NCBI GenBank assembly: GCA_963815185.1
Contig: CAWFGC010000014.1
Location: 216,574 to 280,573 of the forward strand
From: SHZL01 sp963815185
GTDB lineage: Bacteria > Pseudomonadota > Gammaproteobacteria > Xanthomonadales > SZUA-36
Reading direction: 5' to 3'
DNA: 64,000 nt
This document shows positions 9,543-18,229 of the stretch, piece by piece. The notes beneath the pieces were generated by a model, which was not told the origin of the DNA, did no database searches, and worked only from the letters and a program-made list of their open reading frames with translations. Position numbers and translations under genes: made by a program. Numbering within the stretch: the stretch's first letter is position 1; each line of letters opens with the position of its first letter.

Positions 9543-11734
9543 GTTGCGCTCCTGTGGTTTACCTGGGGGTCTGCCTGGGTGTCCAAACCCAGCACCAGCG
9601 CAGCAAGCGGGGGCAGGTTCACCTGCAGACTGTGCGGCTGCCCACCCTGTCCCATGGGCTCTGATTTCAGTTCATGCGCATGATGCAGGCCGCTACCGCC
9701 GAATTCCGCCGCATCTGAATTGAACACCTCATAGAAGCGCCCGGCGCAATGCAGCGGGATACGGTAGCCGCTTCTGGGTTCGGGGGTGAAATTGAGAATG
9801 ACGACCAGGGATTCCTCAGCGCCATGGCGCACAAAGCTGATGACCGACTGCTGCCAGTCTTCACCACTCAGCCATTCGAAGCCGCGCTGGTCACAATCCC
9901 ACTGTGAGAGCGCGGGATGAAGGGACTGCAGCCGGTTCAGGCCCGTCAGCAAGCGGCCGACACCCTGTGGAAATGGCTCTTCAGTCCGGTGCCAGGGTAA
10001 GGCGCCGCCCGCAGCCCATTCCCCCGGCTGGGCAAACTCACCGCCCATGAACAACAGCTCCTTGCCCGGAAACAGCCACTGGTAACTGTACAGCAGGCGC
10101 AGGTTGGCGTAGCGCTGCCATTCATCGCCCGGCATGCGCCCGAACAGGGATTTTTTCAGGTGTACGACTTCATCGTGGGAAAGGGGCAGAATGAAGTTTT
10201 CATGAAAGGCGTAGACCGTGGCAAAGGTCAGCCAGTCGTGGTGGTGCTTGCGGTGGATCGGATCCTTGCTCATGTAATCGAGGGTGTCGTGCATCCAGCC
10301 CATGTTCCATTTCAGATGAAACCCCAACCCGCCCGTCTCAACCGCATGGGTAACCCCATGCCAGTCACTGGATTCTTCGGCCATCATCAAGCAGCCAGGG
10401 CACTCGTGGCGTACGGCCTGGTTCAATTCGCGGATGAAGTCGATGGCTTCGAGATTATGGTGACCACCGAACTTGTTGGGCGCCCACTGTTCCGCCTGGC
10501 GCGAGAAATTCAGGTACAGCATGGAGGCGACGGCATCCACGCGCAGTCCGTCAATATGAAATTCCTGCAGCCAGTACAAAGCGCTGGAAATCAAAAAGCT
10601 GCGCACCTCGTGGCGTTCATAGTTGAACACCAGCGTGCCCCAGTCGCGTTGTTCGGCTTTCTTCGCGTCATGGTATTCGAACAGGGCTCCGCCGTCGAAA
10701 TGGGCCAAAGCATGTGCATCGCGGGGAAAATGGGCCGGCACCCAGTCGAGGAATACGCCAATTCCCCGCTGATGGAAGTGATCAACGAACGCGCGGAAAT
10801 CATCGGGATTGCCGTGACGGCTGGTGGGTGCGAAATAGCCGGTGGACTGGTAGCCCCAGGATTCGTCCAGCGGGTGTTCCTTCATCGGCAGCAGTTCAAT
10901 ATGGGTAAAGCCCAGCGCATGCACATAGTCACAGAGCTGAGTCGCCAATTCGGAATAGCTCAGCAGACTTCCGTCCGGCCGCCGGCGCCAGGAGCCCAGA
11001 TGCACTTCGTAAATTGATAGCGGTTGCTCCAGTGCGTTGACCTGTGTGCGTGCTTGCGACCATTGGGTGTCTTGCCACTGGTGCGCTACGTCTCGAGGTA
11101 TCAGGCTGGCGGTGGCCGGCCGCTGTTCGGTCCAGCGCGCGAAGGGATCGGACTTGAGCAGGATTTCGCCGCTGGCGGCATTGCGGATTTCAAATTTGTA
11201 AGGCCCCTCGTAAACGCCCGGAATGAAGAGCTCCCAAATCCCATGAGCGGGATGCGAACGCATCGGATGACAGCGTCCGTCCCAGGCGTTGAAATCGCCC
11301 ACCACGCTGACCCTTTCCGCATTGGGGGCCCAGACCGAGAACAGCGTTCCAGCGATGCCGTCAACGGAATAATGCCGCGCGCCGAGCAGCTCCTGCGCCC
11401 GGTAATGGCGGCCGGAATTGAAGTCCTGCATGGCCTGCTGGTGCAGTACCGGGCCAAAGCTGTAGGGATCATGAACCTGCAGGCGGTGGCCGGCGTCGTT
11501 GTCCCACAAGATCAACGGCGGCCGGGGGATGTGCGTGAAATCGCCGCGATATTCGAACAGGTCGGTATCCGGCAAGCGGGTCATCGGATGGCTTTCATTC
11601 TCGATCCAGGCCTGCCGGGCGCGCGGGATGAAGCAACGCAAAACCTCGCCGTTTGCGGACTGGTGCCGTCCGAGAAATGCAAAGGGGTCGCCGTGCCGGC
11701 CGGCAGAGAGTCTGGCGGTATTCTCATACGCCAC
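9539..11734 (-). CDS. glgB: 1,4-alpha-glucan branching enzyme
   Basis: This 731-residue GH13 enzyme makes alpha-1,6 branches in glycogen. The N-terminal CBM48 region includes HGDPFAFLGRH and FSVWAPNAERVSVVGDFNAWDG. The catalytic barrel carries THIELLPMKEHPLDESWGYQ, GIGVFLDWVPAHFPRDAHAL, the nucleophile Asp in GLRVDAVASMLY, the acid/base Glu in MMAEESSDW, and LPLSHDEVVH. The C-terminal sheet domain follows. Length and motifs are normal and the gene looks functional. It is divergent from glgC, with about 190 bases between the starts, and overlaps the start of the downstream ATP-grasp gene by four bases. Confidence 0.95.
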   Translation of the reverse strand: MAYENTARLSAGRHGDPFAFLGRHQSANGEVLRCFIPRARQAWIENESHPMTRLPDTDLFEYRGDFTHIPRPPLILWDNDAGHRLQVHDPYSFGPVLHQQAMQDFNSGRHYRAQELLGARHYSVDGIAGTLFSVWAPNAERVSVVGDFNAWDGRCHPMRSHPAHGIWELFIPGVYEGPYKFEIRNAASGEILLKSDPFARWTEQRPATASLIPRDVAHQWQDTQWSQARTQVNALEQPLSIYEVHLGSWRRRPDGSLLSYSELATQLCDYVHALGFTHIELLPMKEHPLDESWGYQSTGYFAPTSRHGNPDDFRAFVDHFHQRGIGVFLDWVPAHFPRDAHALAHFDGGALFEYHDAKKAEQRDWGTLVFNYERHEVRSFLISSALYWLQEFHIDGLRVDAVASMLYLNFSRQAEQWAPNKFGGHHNLEAIDFIRELNQAVRHECPGCLMMAEESSDWHGVTHAVETGGLGFHLKWNMGWMHDTLDYMSKDPIHRKHHHDWLTFATVYAFHENFILPLSHDEVVHLKKSLFGRMPGDEWQRYANLRLLYSYQWLFPGKELLFMGGEFAQPGEWAAGGALPWHRTEEPFPQGVGRLLTGLNRLQSLHPALSQWDCDQRGFEWLSGEDWQQSVISFVRHGAEESLVVILNFTPEPRSGYRIPLHCAGRFYEVFNSDAAEFGGSGLHHAHELKSEPMGQGGQPHSLQVNLPPLAALVLGLDTQADPQVNHRSAT

Positions 11735-11928
11735 ATCATCGAAAACAGGCGCTGGTGCGGGAGTCTTGGGTTGGTTTTTGTCGCGTGGTCTGCTGATCAG
11801 TGTCTCTCCTGAGGGTATGCTGATTTACACGGCGTAAAAACGTATGATGAATACAGAATACGGCTGATTCATTATTCCACGTCTGGGCCGATAACGTGAC
11901 ATATGAGTATGATTGAGATGGTTTCCAA
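11735..11928. promoter_or_regulatory. Shared divergent promoter region of glgB and glgC
   Basis: The 194 bases between the glgB start (reverse) and the glgC start (forward) must hold both promoters if each gene is transcribed from here. The stretch around 11815-11900 is more AT-rich than the flanking genes (for example gctgatttacacggcgtaaa). I could not fix a -35/-10 pair with confidence, and no clear operator was recognised. Confidence 0.45.
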
Positions 11929-13176
11929 ATGCTGATTCCACGAAAATCCGGTCGCTTCGTCAGCCGCCTGACCCGCAGCACGATGGCCGTCATCATGGCC
12001 GGTGGCCGCGGCACGCGTTTGGGCGATCTGACGGCAACCCGCGCCAAGCCGGCTGCCCCTTTCGGCGGCAAGTACCGCATCATCGATTTCCCCTTGTCCA
12101 ATTGCGTCAACTCGGGCATCCGCCAGGTTTTCGTTCTGACCCAGTACAAAGCCCATTCCCTGATCCAGCACGTGCATCGCGGCTGGGGGTACATGCGTGG
12201 CGAACTGGGGGAATTCATCCAGATCGTTCCGGCGCAGCAGCAGGTGGGCGAATATTGGTACCAGGGCACCGCGGATTCGGTGTACCAGAACCTCAGCCTG
12301 ATCCGTCAACACAGCCCCGAGCACGTCATCATTCTGGCTGGTGACCACATCTACAAAATGGACTACGGTCCGATGATTGCCTTCCATACGGAAAACAATG
12401 CCGACATCACCGTTGGTGTCGTGCAGGTGCCCTTGAAAGAGGCTTCCGGTTTTGGCGTGATGACGGTGGACGACACCGATCGCGTCATGCATTTTGATGA
12501 AAAGCCGGACAGCCCACAGCCCATGCCCGGCAATTCAGCAATGGCTTTGGCTTCAATGGGCATCTACGTATTCAACCGTGAATTCCTGTTCGACCAGCTT
12601 GAAGCGGATGCGGCCGATCCCGCTTCGGCCCATGATTTTGGCAAAAACATCATTCCCGGCAGCATCAAGCAGTGCCGCGTATTCGCCTATCCGTTCAATG
12701 ACGTGAAGACCAAAGCCCAGAGTTACTGGCGCGACGTCGGTACCGTGGACGCCTTCTTCCAGGCCAATATGGAGTTGATCCATGTAAACCCGGAGCTCAA
12801 CCTTTATGACAACGAGTGGCCGATTTGGACCTACCAGGAGCAATCACCGCCCGCCAAATTCATATTGGACAGCATGGATCGGCGCGGCATGGCTCTGAAT
12901 TCAATGGTTTCCGGCGGTTGCATCATCTCCGGGGCGCTGGTGAACCAGTCCCTGTTGTTTTCGGATGTGCGTCTGGAGGAATATTCTCACCTGTATCGTG
13001 CAGTGGTGCTGCCCCATGTCAGGATCGGCAGGAACTGCAGCATCACCAACGCCATCGTCGATGAGCATTGCGAAATCCCGGACGGAACCGTGATCGGCCA
13101 GGACCCGGTTGAAGATGCGCGCCGCTTCCACGTTACCGAAGGCGGTGTCGTGTTGGTCTGTTCCCATATGCTATAA
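11929..13176 (+). CDS. glgC: Glucose-1-phosphate adenylyltransferase
   Basis: This 415-residue ADP-glucose pyrophosphorylase supplies ADP-glucose for glycogen synthesis. The nucleotide-binding signature is in AVIMAGGRGTRLGDLT, and KPAAPFGGKYRIIDFPLSN follows. Further family motifs are VFVLTQYKAHSLIQH, ILAGDHIYKMDYGPMI, FDEKP and YWRDVGTVDAFFQANMEL. The C-terminal part is the left-handed beta-helix with hexapeptide-like repeats (SGGCIISGALVNQSLLF, SITNAIVDEHCEIPDGT). Length is normal. It is probably allosterically controlled like its relatives, which is family knowledge. The start at 11929 leaves the usual short basic leader. Confidence 0.95.
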   Translation: MLIPRKSGRFVSRLTRSTMAVIMAGGRGTRLGDLTATRAKPAAPFGGKYRIIDFPLSNCVNSGIRQVFVLTQYKAHSLIQHVHRGWGYMRGELGEFIQIVPAQQQVGEYWYQGTADSVYQNLSLIRQHSPEHVIILAGDHIYKMDYGPMIAFHTENNADITVGVVQVPLKEASGFGVMTVDDTDRVMHFDEKPDSPQPMPGNSAMALASMGIYVFNREFLFDQLEADAADPASAHDFGKNIIPGSIKQCRVFAYPFNDVKTKAQSYWRDVGTVDAFFQANMELIHVNPELNLYDNEWPIWTYQEQSPPAKFILDSMDRRGMALNSMVSGGCIISGALVNQSLLFSDVRLEEYSHLYRAVVLPHVRIGRNCSITNAIVDEHCEIPDGTVIGQDPVEDARRFHVTEGGVVLVCSHML

Positions 13177-13205
13177 AACACGCTCCGTGCATAATTGATC
13201 AGAGG
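13175..13205. repeat. Short intergenic repeat, copy 1 (behind glgC)
   Basis: The sequence AAAACACGCTCCGTGC then ATAATTGATCAGAG begins at the glgC stop. Almost the same sequence occurs at 20037-20066 just behind another forward-strand gene. The two copies differ mainly by a one-base gap in the middle. TGATCA is palindromic. No T-run follows, so a classical terminator is not supported. Confidence 0.6.
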
Positions 13206-13288
13206 CTCCTTTGGCCTTTGCGGCGCTGCCGGATACGTTATAACCTGATTACCCAGGCGGTCATTCATTAACGATTTGAGGTTGAAAC

Positions 13289-14239
13289 ATGTCTAAAGCA
13301 TTTGCTTCGCAAGCGGATTTGGCAGAAAAAACCATTTCTTTTACCGAGGTCGGTCCCGACCTGTGGGGGTTTACCGCAGAAGGGGACCCGAACTCCGGCG
13401 TCATCATCGGCGATGAATCCGTGATGGTGGTCGAAGCGCAGGCCACGCCGTTCCTTGCAGAAAAAGTCATTGAACGGGTGCGCTCGGTTACCGATAAACC
13501 GATCTCGCATCTGGTGCTGACGCACTATCATGCGGCCCGCGTGCTCGGTGCGTCGGCTTATCACGCGCCGAACATTGTGATGAGCGAAAAAGCGCGCAGC
13601 ATGGTGGTGGAACGGGGCCTGGAGGACTGGAAGAGCGAGTTTGAGCGGTTTCCACGGCTGTTTCATGGGCACGAGAGCATCCCGGGACTGACCTGGCCGA
13701 CCGTGACCTTCAAAAGCCGGATGAGTGTTTATCTGGGAAAACGGCGTGTCGATCTGATGCATTTGGGCCGTGCGCACACCGCCGGCGATGTGGTCATCTA
13801 CGTGCCCGATGCCAACGTGATGTTTACCGGCGACGTGGTCGAGTACAAATCGGCCTGCTACTGCGGTGACGGCCATTTCAACGATTGGCCAAACACGCTC
13901 GAGCGCGTTCGTGACGTCAACGTTGACGCGATCGTGCCGGGTCGCGGCGATGCTTTGGTGGGAGCGGCGATGGTCAATAAGGCGCTGGATAATACCGCAG
14001 ACTTTGTCCGTTCTACCTATGTGCCCGTAAGCCGGGTCGCCCAGGGAGGTGGAACACTGAAAGAAGCCTGGGATGCCTGCCGCGCGGCTTGCGATCCAAA
14101 GTTTGCGGATTACGCGATCTACGAACACAGCATGCCCTTCAATGTGTCACGGGCCTACGACGAAGCGCTGGGAATCGATAACCCGAGGATCTGGACCGCC
14201 CAACGCGACAAGGAGATGTGGGCTGCATTGCAGGGTTGA
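13289..14239 (+). CDS. MBL-fold hydrolase-like protein with a degenerate metal motif
   Basis: This 316-residue protein has the metallo-beta-lactamase fold: GVIIGDESVMVVEAQAT, LVLTHYHAARVLGASAY, LGRAHTAGDVVIYVPDA and VMFTGDVVEY. In canonical enzymes the metal motif is HxHxDH. Here it reads H79-Y-H81-A-A-R, so the Asp and the last His are missing, while the later His (RAHTAGD) and Asp (FTGD) remain. The same variant is, to my knowledge, common in the subfamily that neighbours FAD monooxygenases. It may bind a single metal or act on a different chemistry. It is followed after 19 bases by the FAD monooxygenase gene. RBS: TTGAGG upstream of the ATG at 13289. Confidence 0.85.
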   Translation: MSKAFASQADLAEKTISFTEVGPDLWGFTAEGDPNSGVIIGDESVMVVEAQATPFLAEKVIERVRSVTDKPISHLVLTHYHAARVLGASAYHAPNIVMSEKARSMVVERGLEDWKSEFERFPRLFHGHESIPGLTWPTVTFKSRMSVYLGKRRVDLMHLGRAHTAGDVVIYVPDANVMFTGDVVEYKSACYCGDGHFNDWPNTLERVRDVNVDAIVPGRGDALVGAAMVNKALDNTADFVRSTYVPVSRVAQGGGTLKEAWDACRAACDPKFADYAIYEHSMPFNVSRAYDEALGIDNPRIWTAQRDKEMWAALQG

Positions 14240-14258
14240 TGAGCGGGACGCTGGTGAA

Positions 14259-15866
14259 ATGACATCTCCAGATCGTTACACACCGTACCCGTACAGCGCA
14301 CCGCCGGAACTTGACGGCAGCGTTGGCCGCTGCAAGGTGGCCATCGTGGGTGCCGGCCCTATTGGACTGACTTTGGCCATTGATCTGGCGCAACGCGGTG
14401 TGCCGTCGATCGTGTTCGATGAAAACAACGTGGTTTCAGTGGGCAGCCGCGCCATTTGCTGGGCCAAACGATCGCTGGAAATCTTTGACCGTTTGGGTGT
14501 CGGTGAGCGCATGCTGGCCAAAGGCGTAACCTGGCAGGTGGGCCGGTTGTTTCACAGAGCAAAAGAAGTATACCGCTTTGATTTGCTTCCCGAAGAAGGG
14601 CACAAGTTTCCCGCCTTTATCAATTTGCAACAGTACTATGTCGAAACCTATCTGATCGAGCGGGTGTTGGAATTTCCCGGCTTGATTGACCTGCGGTTGA
14701 AGAATACGGTCACCGGGCACGATGACATGGGCGATGGCGTGCGGCTGCAGATAGAGACGCCCGACGGAACCTATCGCGTGGATGCAGAGTACATGGTGGC
14801 ATGTGATGGCGCGCGCTCGGCCACGCGTGCGCGTATGGGGCTCGAGTATGAAGGCGAGGCGTTCGACGAACAGTTCCTGATTGTCGATGTTCACATTCCG
14901 CAGAGTCCCTTTCCGACCGCTCATGCGGAGCGGTGGTTTTGGTTCGAGCCGACCTTCCATGAGGGGCAGTCGGCCCTGTTGCACAAGCAGCCCGACGATA
15001 TTTACCGGATTGATTTGCAACTCAGCCCTGAAGCCGATGCCGAAAAGGAAGGTGCGCCTGAGCGTGTCAACAAACGGCTGCAGAAGATGCTCGGTGACCG
15101 TGCTTTTGAAATCGACTGGCTGAGCATTTATCGGTTTACCTGTGCGCGGCTCAATCGCTTCGTCCATGGGCGCGTGATTTTTTGCGGCGACAGTGCGCAC
15201 CTGGTCTCTCCGTTTGGCGCCCGCGGCGGCAATGGCGGAATTCACGACGTCGACAATTTGGGCTGGAAACTGGCCCGCATCCTGCTCGAAGGCGCGTCTC
15301 CCGACCTGCTGGCCAGCTACGACAGCGAGCGGCGCTGCGGTGCTGACGAAAACATCAAACATTCCGCCAGAACGACCCGCTTCATGACTCCGAAAACGCC
15401 ATTCGAGCGCCTGTTGCGTGATGAGGTCCTGGGATTGTCGGAGACTTCGGATTTCGCCCGGCGTTTGATCAACGGCGGACGGCTTTCGTGGCCTTGCTCG
15501 TATCGCGAGTTCGCAGGCGATGCGCAAGCCGGTGCGGGTTTGCGGGCCGGGGATGTCTTTTTGGATGCGCCAGTTTCTGGAGCAGGGATCGAATGGTTAT
15601 GTGAATTGATCGGGCCGGGCTTTGTGGCCTTGACGGTGAGCAGTAACGGGACCGTTGCTGCCACCCGTTATGATTTGAGTGGCCGCGAACTGGGACGCGC
15701 TGATTATCAGGATGCACAGGGTCTCGTGCGTTCGCGTTACCAGTCGGGCATGACCTATGTGATCCGCCCGGATGGACATGTGGCGGCCATTGTGCAGGAA
15801 GCGGCGGGTGGAACCTTGGGTGACCGGGTTTTACACAGTCGTTGGGAGGGTCTCCATGCGGCGTGA
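14259..15866 (+). CDS. FAD-dependent aromatic-ring hydroxylase-type monooxygenase
   Basis: This 535-residue flavoprotein belongs to the MhpA/PheA/PobA group. The ADP-binding GxGxxG is in AIVGAGPIGLTLAIDL near residue 26. The DG motif is in VACDGARSATR, and the FAD-ribityl GD motif is in RVIFCGDSAHLVSPFGARG. A C-terminal thioredoxin-like tail follows (residues 400-535). I chose the ATG at 14259 because it comes shortly after the MBL gene and gives the normal family N-terminus (MTSPDRYTPYPY); the frame is open further upstream but there overlaps the MBL gene. It forms a tight unit with the DUF2783 gene. The aromatic or phenolic substrate is unknown. Confidence 0.9.
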   Translation: MTSPDRYTPYPYSAPPELDGSVGRCKVAIVGAGPIGLTLAIDLAQRGVPSIVFDENNVVSVGSRAICWAKRSLEIFDRLGVGERMLAKGVTWQVGRLFHRAKEVYRFDLLPEEGHKFPAFINLQQYYVETYLIERVLEFPGLIDLRLKNTVTGHDDMGDGVRLQIETPDGTYRVDAEYMVACDGARSATRARMGLEYEGEAFDEQFLIVDVHIPQSPFPTAHAERWFWFEPTFHEGQSALLHKQPDDIYRIDLQLSPEADAEKEGAPERVNKRLQKMLGDRAFEIDWLSIYRFTCARLNRFVHGRVIFCGDSAHLVSPFGARGGNGGIHDVDNLGWKLARILLEGASPDLLASYDSERRCGADENIKHSARTTRFMTPKTPFERLLRDEVLGLSETSDFARRLINGGRLSWPCSYREFAGDAQAGAGLRAGDVFLDAPVSGAGIEWLCELIGPGFVALTVSSNGTVAATRYDLSGRELGRADYQDAQGLVRSRYQSGMTYVIRPDGHVAAIVQEAAGGTLGDRVLHSRWEGLHAA

Positions 15867-16065
15867 GCCCGGACGTCTCGAGCAAGCAGGCTCGGGCGAT
15901 GTGGACGATTTCTATGCCACGTTGCTTTCAGTCCATGAGGGCCTGAGTGACGAGCAATCGCAACGCTTGAACGCACGCCTGGTATTGCTCTTGGCAAACG
16001 AAGTTGGCTCACTCGAACGGCTGCAGGAGTTGTTCAAAGAAGCACGACAATCTATGGGAGTATAG
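15856..16065 (+). CDS. DUF2783 small protein
   Basis: This 69-residue protein starts at the ATG at 15856, which lies inside the last codons of the monooxygenase gene (11-base overlap) and is preceded by GGGAGGG. The body (DDFYATLLSVHEGLSDEQSQ, then LNARLVLLLANEVGSLERLQ) is alpha-helical and matches the DUF2783 pattern. In many proteobacteria such genes sit behind an MBL-fold gene and an FAD monooxygenase, as here (from memory). The function is unknown; translational coupling suggests a role as a partner or stabiliser of the monooxygenase. Confidence 0.75.
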   Translation: MRREPGRLEQAGSGDVDDFYATLLSVHEGLSDEQSQRLNARLVLLLANEVGSLERLQELFKEARQSMGV

Positions 16066-16092
16066 TGTTCAGGCAAGCCCCGGAGTAGGCAA

Positions 16093-18162
16093 GTGAAATT
16101 GTTCCAGGAGTTAAGGCGCCGCAATGTGTTCAAGGTCGGCATCGCTTATGGCGTGACCGCCTGGATACTGATGCAACTGACCGATGCGGCTTCGCATACC
16201 CTGGCACTGCCCGATTGGGGTTCAAAACTGATCCTGCTGATCCTGGCGGTGGGCTTGGTGCCCGCACTGATCCTGGCATGGATCTTCGAACTCACGCCGG
16301 ATGGTCTCAAGTTGGAAAAGGACGTGGTGTACGAACCGTCTTTCACCAGGAAGACCAGGCGAAAACTCGATTACATCATCATCGCCCTGCTGGGCCTGTC
16401 GTTGGGCCTGTTTGTCTGGAAATCGCGCTTTGAACAGAAAACCGCCGAATTCCAGCGTGCGACCACTGCGGCGATTGACAACTCCACTGCGTCTGAAAAA
16501 TTCGCCACGGCCATGGCGGCCGGGAGCATCGATAAGCACTCCATCGCGGTCCTGCCTTTTGCCAACCACAGCAGCGATGCAAAAGACCTGTACTTCACCG
16601 ACGGTATTCATGACGATCTGCTGACCCAGCTTTCCAAGATCGATGCCTTGAGTGTCATCTCGCGGACCTCGGTGATGGATTACCGCGATACCACCAAGAG
16701 CCTGCGCGAGATTGCCGGCGAATTGAACGTTGCCAACGTTATGGAAGGTTCCGTGCAGCGCGCCGGGAACCGGGTGCGCATCAATGTGCAGTTGATGGAC
16801 GCGTTCAGCGGTGAGAACCTGTGGGCCGACGTATTCGATCGCGAACTCACCACCAGCAACCTGTTCGATATCCAGTCTGATATTGCGCAGGCCATTGCCA
16901 CGGCGCTGAAGACCACGCTCACAGAATCGGAAATCGCCAGCGTGGGCAATGTGCCCACGCCAAGCATCCTGGCCTACGACCTGTATATGCAGGCCCGGCA
17001 GTTCGAGCTGGGCGAAACCAAAGATGGCTACCAGACTGCTCTGGAACTCTATGAGAAAGCCGTCAATGAGGACCCCGGATTTGCGCTGGCATGGATCGGC
17101 CTGGCCCGTGTGCACATCACCAACTTCTGGTCCTACGGCGGCGACCCGGCTGACCGCGATCATGCACGCGAAGCCATCGAGCGCGCCAAAAGTATCGATT
17201 CGAACCTTTCCGAGTTATACATGGCCGAAGGCTTCTACTGGTATTGGGGCCACCTCGATTACGAGCGGGCCCTGTACAACCTCGACAGGGCCATTGAACT
17301 GACGCCTGGTAACTACGAGGCGTACATGTGGCGGGGTTGGGTTTCGCGGCGGTCGGGCCTGTGGCAGCAGACCCTGGAATCGATGCGACGCGGACTCGAG
17401 CTGAACCCGCGGGTGTATATCAACTGGGTCGAGTATGGGCTCACCCACCTGTACTTGCACCAGTATGACGAGGCACGCGAAGCATTCGAAAAGGCCACCG
17501 CCATCAACCCCAACCATCCCTGGGTCCAGGAAGGCCTGTCACGCCTGGCGCTGCAGCAATCCGGCGACGCAGAGCAGGCCGTCCATCTCACCGCCGGGGC
17601 ACAAGATTCAGGTGATGCCACCTTCGTGGGGGGTTATATCAACGCCCGAATTTACGCCAGGCGATTCGAAGAAGCGCTGGAAACGGTACGCAACATGGCC
17701 GATGAACTGGAGGTTCAGCGCCAGCTCATCACGCTCAGGGAAGACTGGGCGGCGCAGATTCTGCACTACATGGGCCGCCAGGACGAAGCCAGGGACGCGG
17801 CCAACGCCGCACTGTTCCGGCTGCAGCGCCTGCGTGGCAAGCTCGGCGCCGACTATCGCATTGACCTGCCGGAAGCGAGGTTACATGCCCTCCTTGGCGA
17901 AAGCAACGAAGCGGTCAGGGCGCGCGTGAACAAGTCCATGGCATCACAGCCGGAGGACGAGGTCGAGGCGTTTCGTATCAGGCTCGATGTTGCGCGCATC
18001 TATGCCAGCGCAGGTATGGCTGCCGATTGTGTTGACCTGCTGGAACCGCTGCTACTGCCCCCAAGCGAAACCACCTTATCAACCGTCAATCTCGACCCGG
18101 CGTTTGACGGCATTCGCAATGACGCGGAATTTGTGGCTATGATGGAGCGACAGCACCCGTGA
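16093..18162 (+). CDS. FlgO-like/TPR inner-membrane protein, paralogue 1
   Basis: This 689-residue protein starts MKLFQELRRRNVFKVGIAYG and has three hydrophobic segments (about residues 15-30, 45-63 and 94-109), with FELTPDG between the second and third. From about residue 150, HSIAVLPFANHSS begins a domain like FlgO/TolB-N, continuing with YFTDGIHDDLLTQLSK, SRTSVMDYR and ANVMEGSVQRAGNRVRI. This domain is often seen in adenylate-cyclase-like and TPR proteins. Residues 300-650 hold several TPR units (A-x-x-L-Y-x-x-A patterns). The role is unknown; regulation or scaffolding at the membrane is likely. No cyclase catalytic domain is visible. It lies 27 bases after the DUF2783 gene and is followed by a paralogue. 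Confidence 0.85.
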   Translation: MKLFQELRRRNVFKVGIAYGVTAWILMQLTDAASHTLALPDWGSKLILLILAVGLVPALILAWIFELTPDGLKLEKDVVYEPSFTRKTRRKLDYIIIALLGLSLGLFVWKSRFEQKTAEFQRATTAAIDNSTASEKFATAMAAGSIDKHSIAVLPFANHSSDAKDLYFTDGIHDDLLTQLSKIDALSVISRTSVMDYRDTTKSLREIAGELNVANVMEGSVQRAGNRVRINVQLMDAFSGENLWADVFDRELTTSNLFDIQSDIAQAIATALKTTLTESEIASVGNVPTPSILAYDLYMQARQFELGETKDGYQTALELYEKAVNEDPGFALAWIGLARVHITNFWSYGGDPADRDHAREAIERAKSIDSNLSELYMAEGFYWYWGHLDYERALYNLDRAIELTPGNYEAYMWRGWVSRRSGLWQQTLESMRRGLELNPRVYINWVEYGLTHLYLHQYDEAREAFEKATAINPNHPWVQEGLSRLALQQSGDAEQAVHLTAGAQDSGDATFVGGYINARIYARRFEEALETVRNMADELEVQRQLITLREDWAAQILHYMGRQDEARDAANAALFRLQRLRGKLGADYRIDLPEARLHALLGESNEAVRARVNKSMASQPEDEVEAFRIRLDVARIYASAGMAADCVDLLEPLLLPPSETTLSTVNLDPAFDGIRNDAEFVAMMERQHP

Positions 18163-18229
18163 TCATGGCGTGCTTTGCAGGCACCCCGACTGGCGCCCGG
18201 CGCACCCGGCATATCCAAAGGAGGTTCAA

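Noticed and set aside
13175..13205. Terminator behind glgC
   Set aside because: The repeat has only a short palindrome and no T-run.
14436..15527. Reverse-strand open frame (363 codons) opposite the FAD monooxygenase
   Set aside because: Antisense to a gene with clear FAD motifs; no ribosome site and no resemblance to any family.
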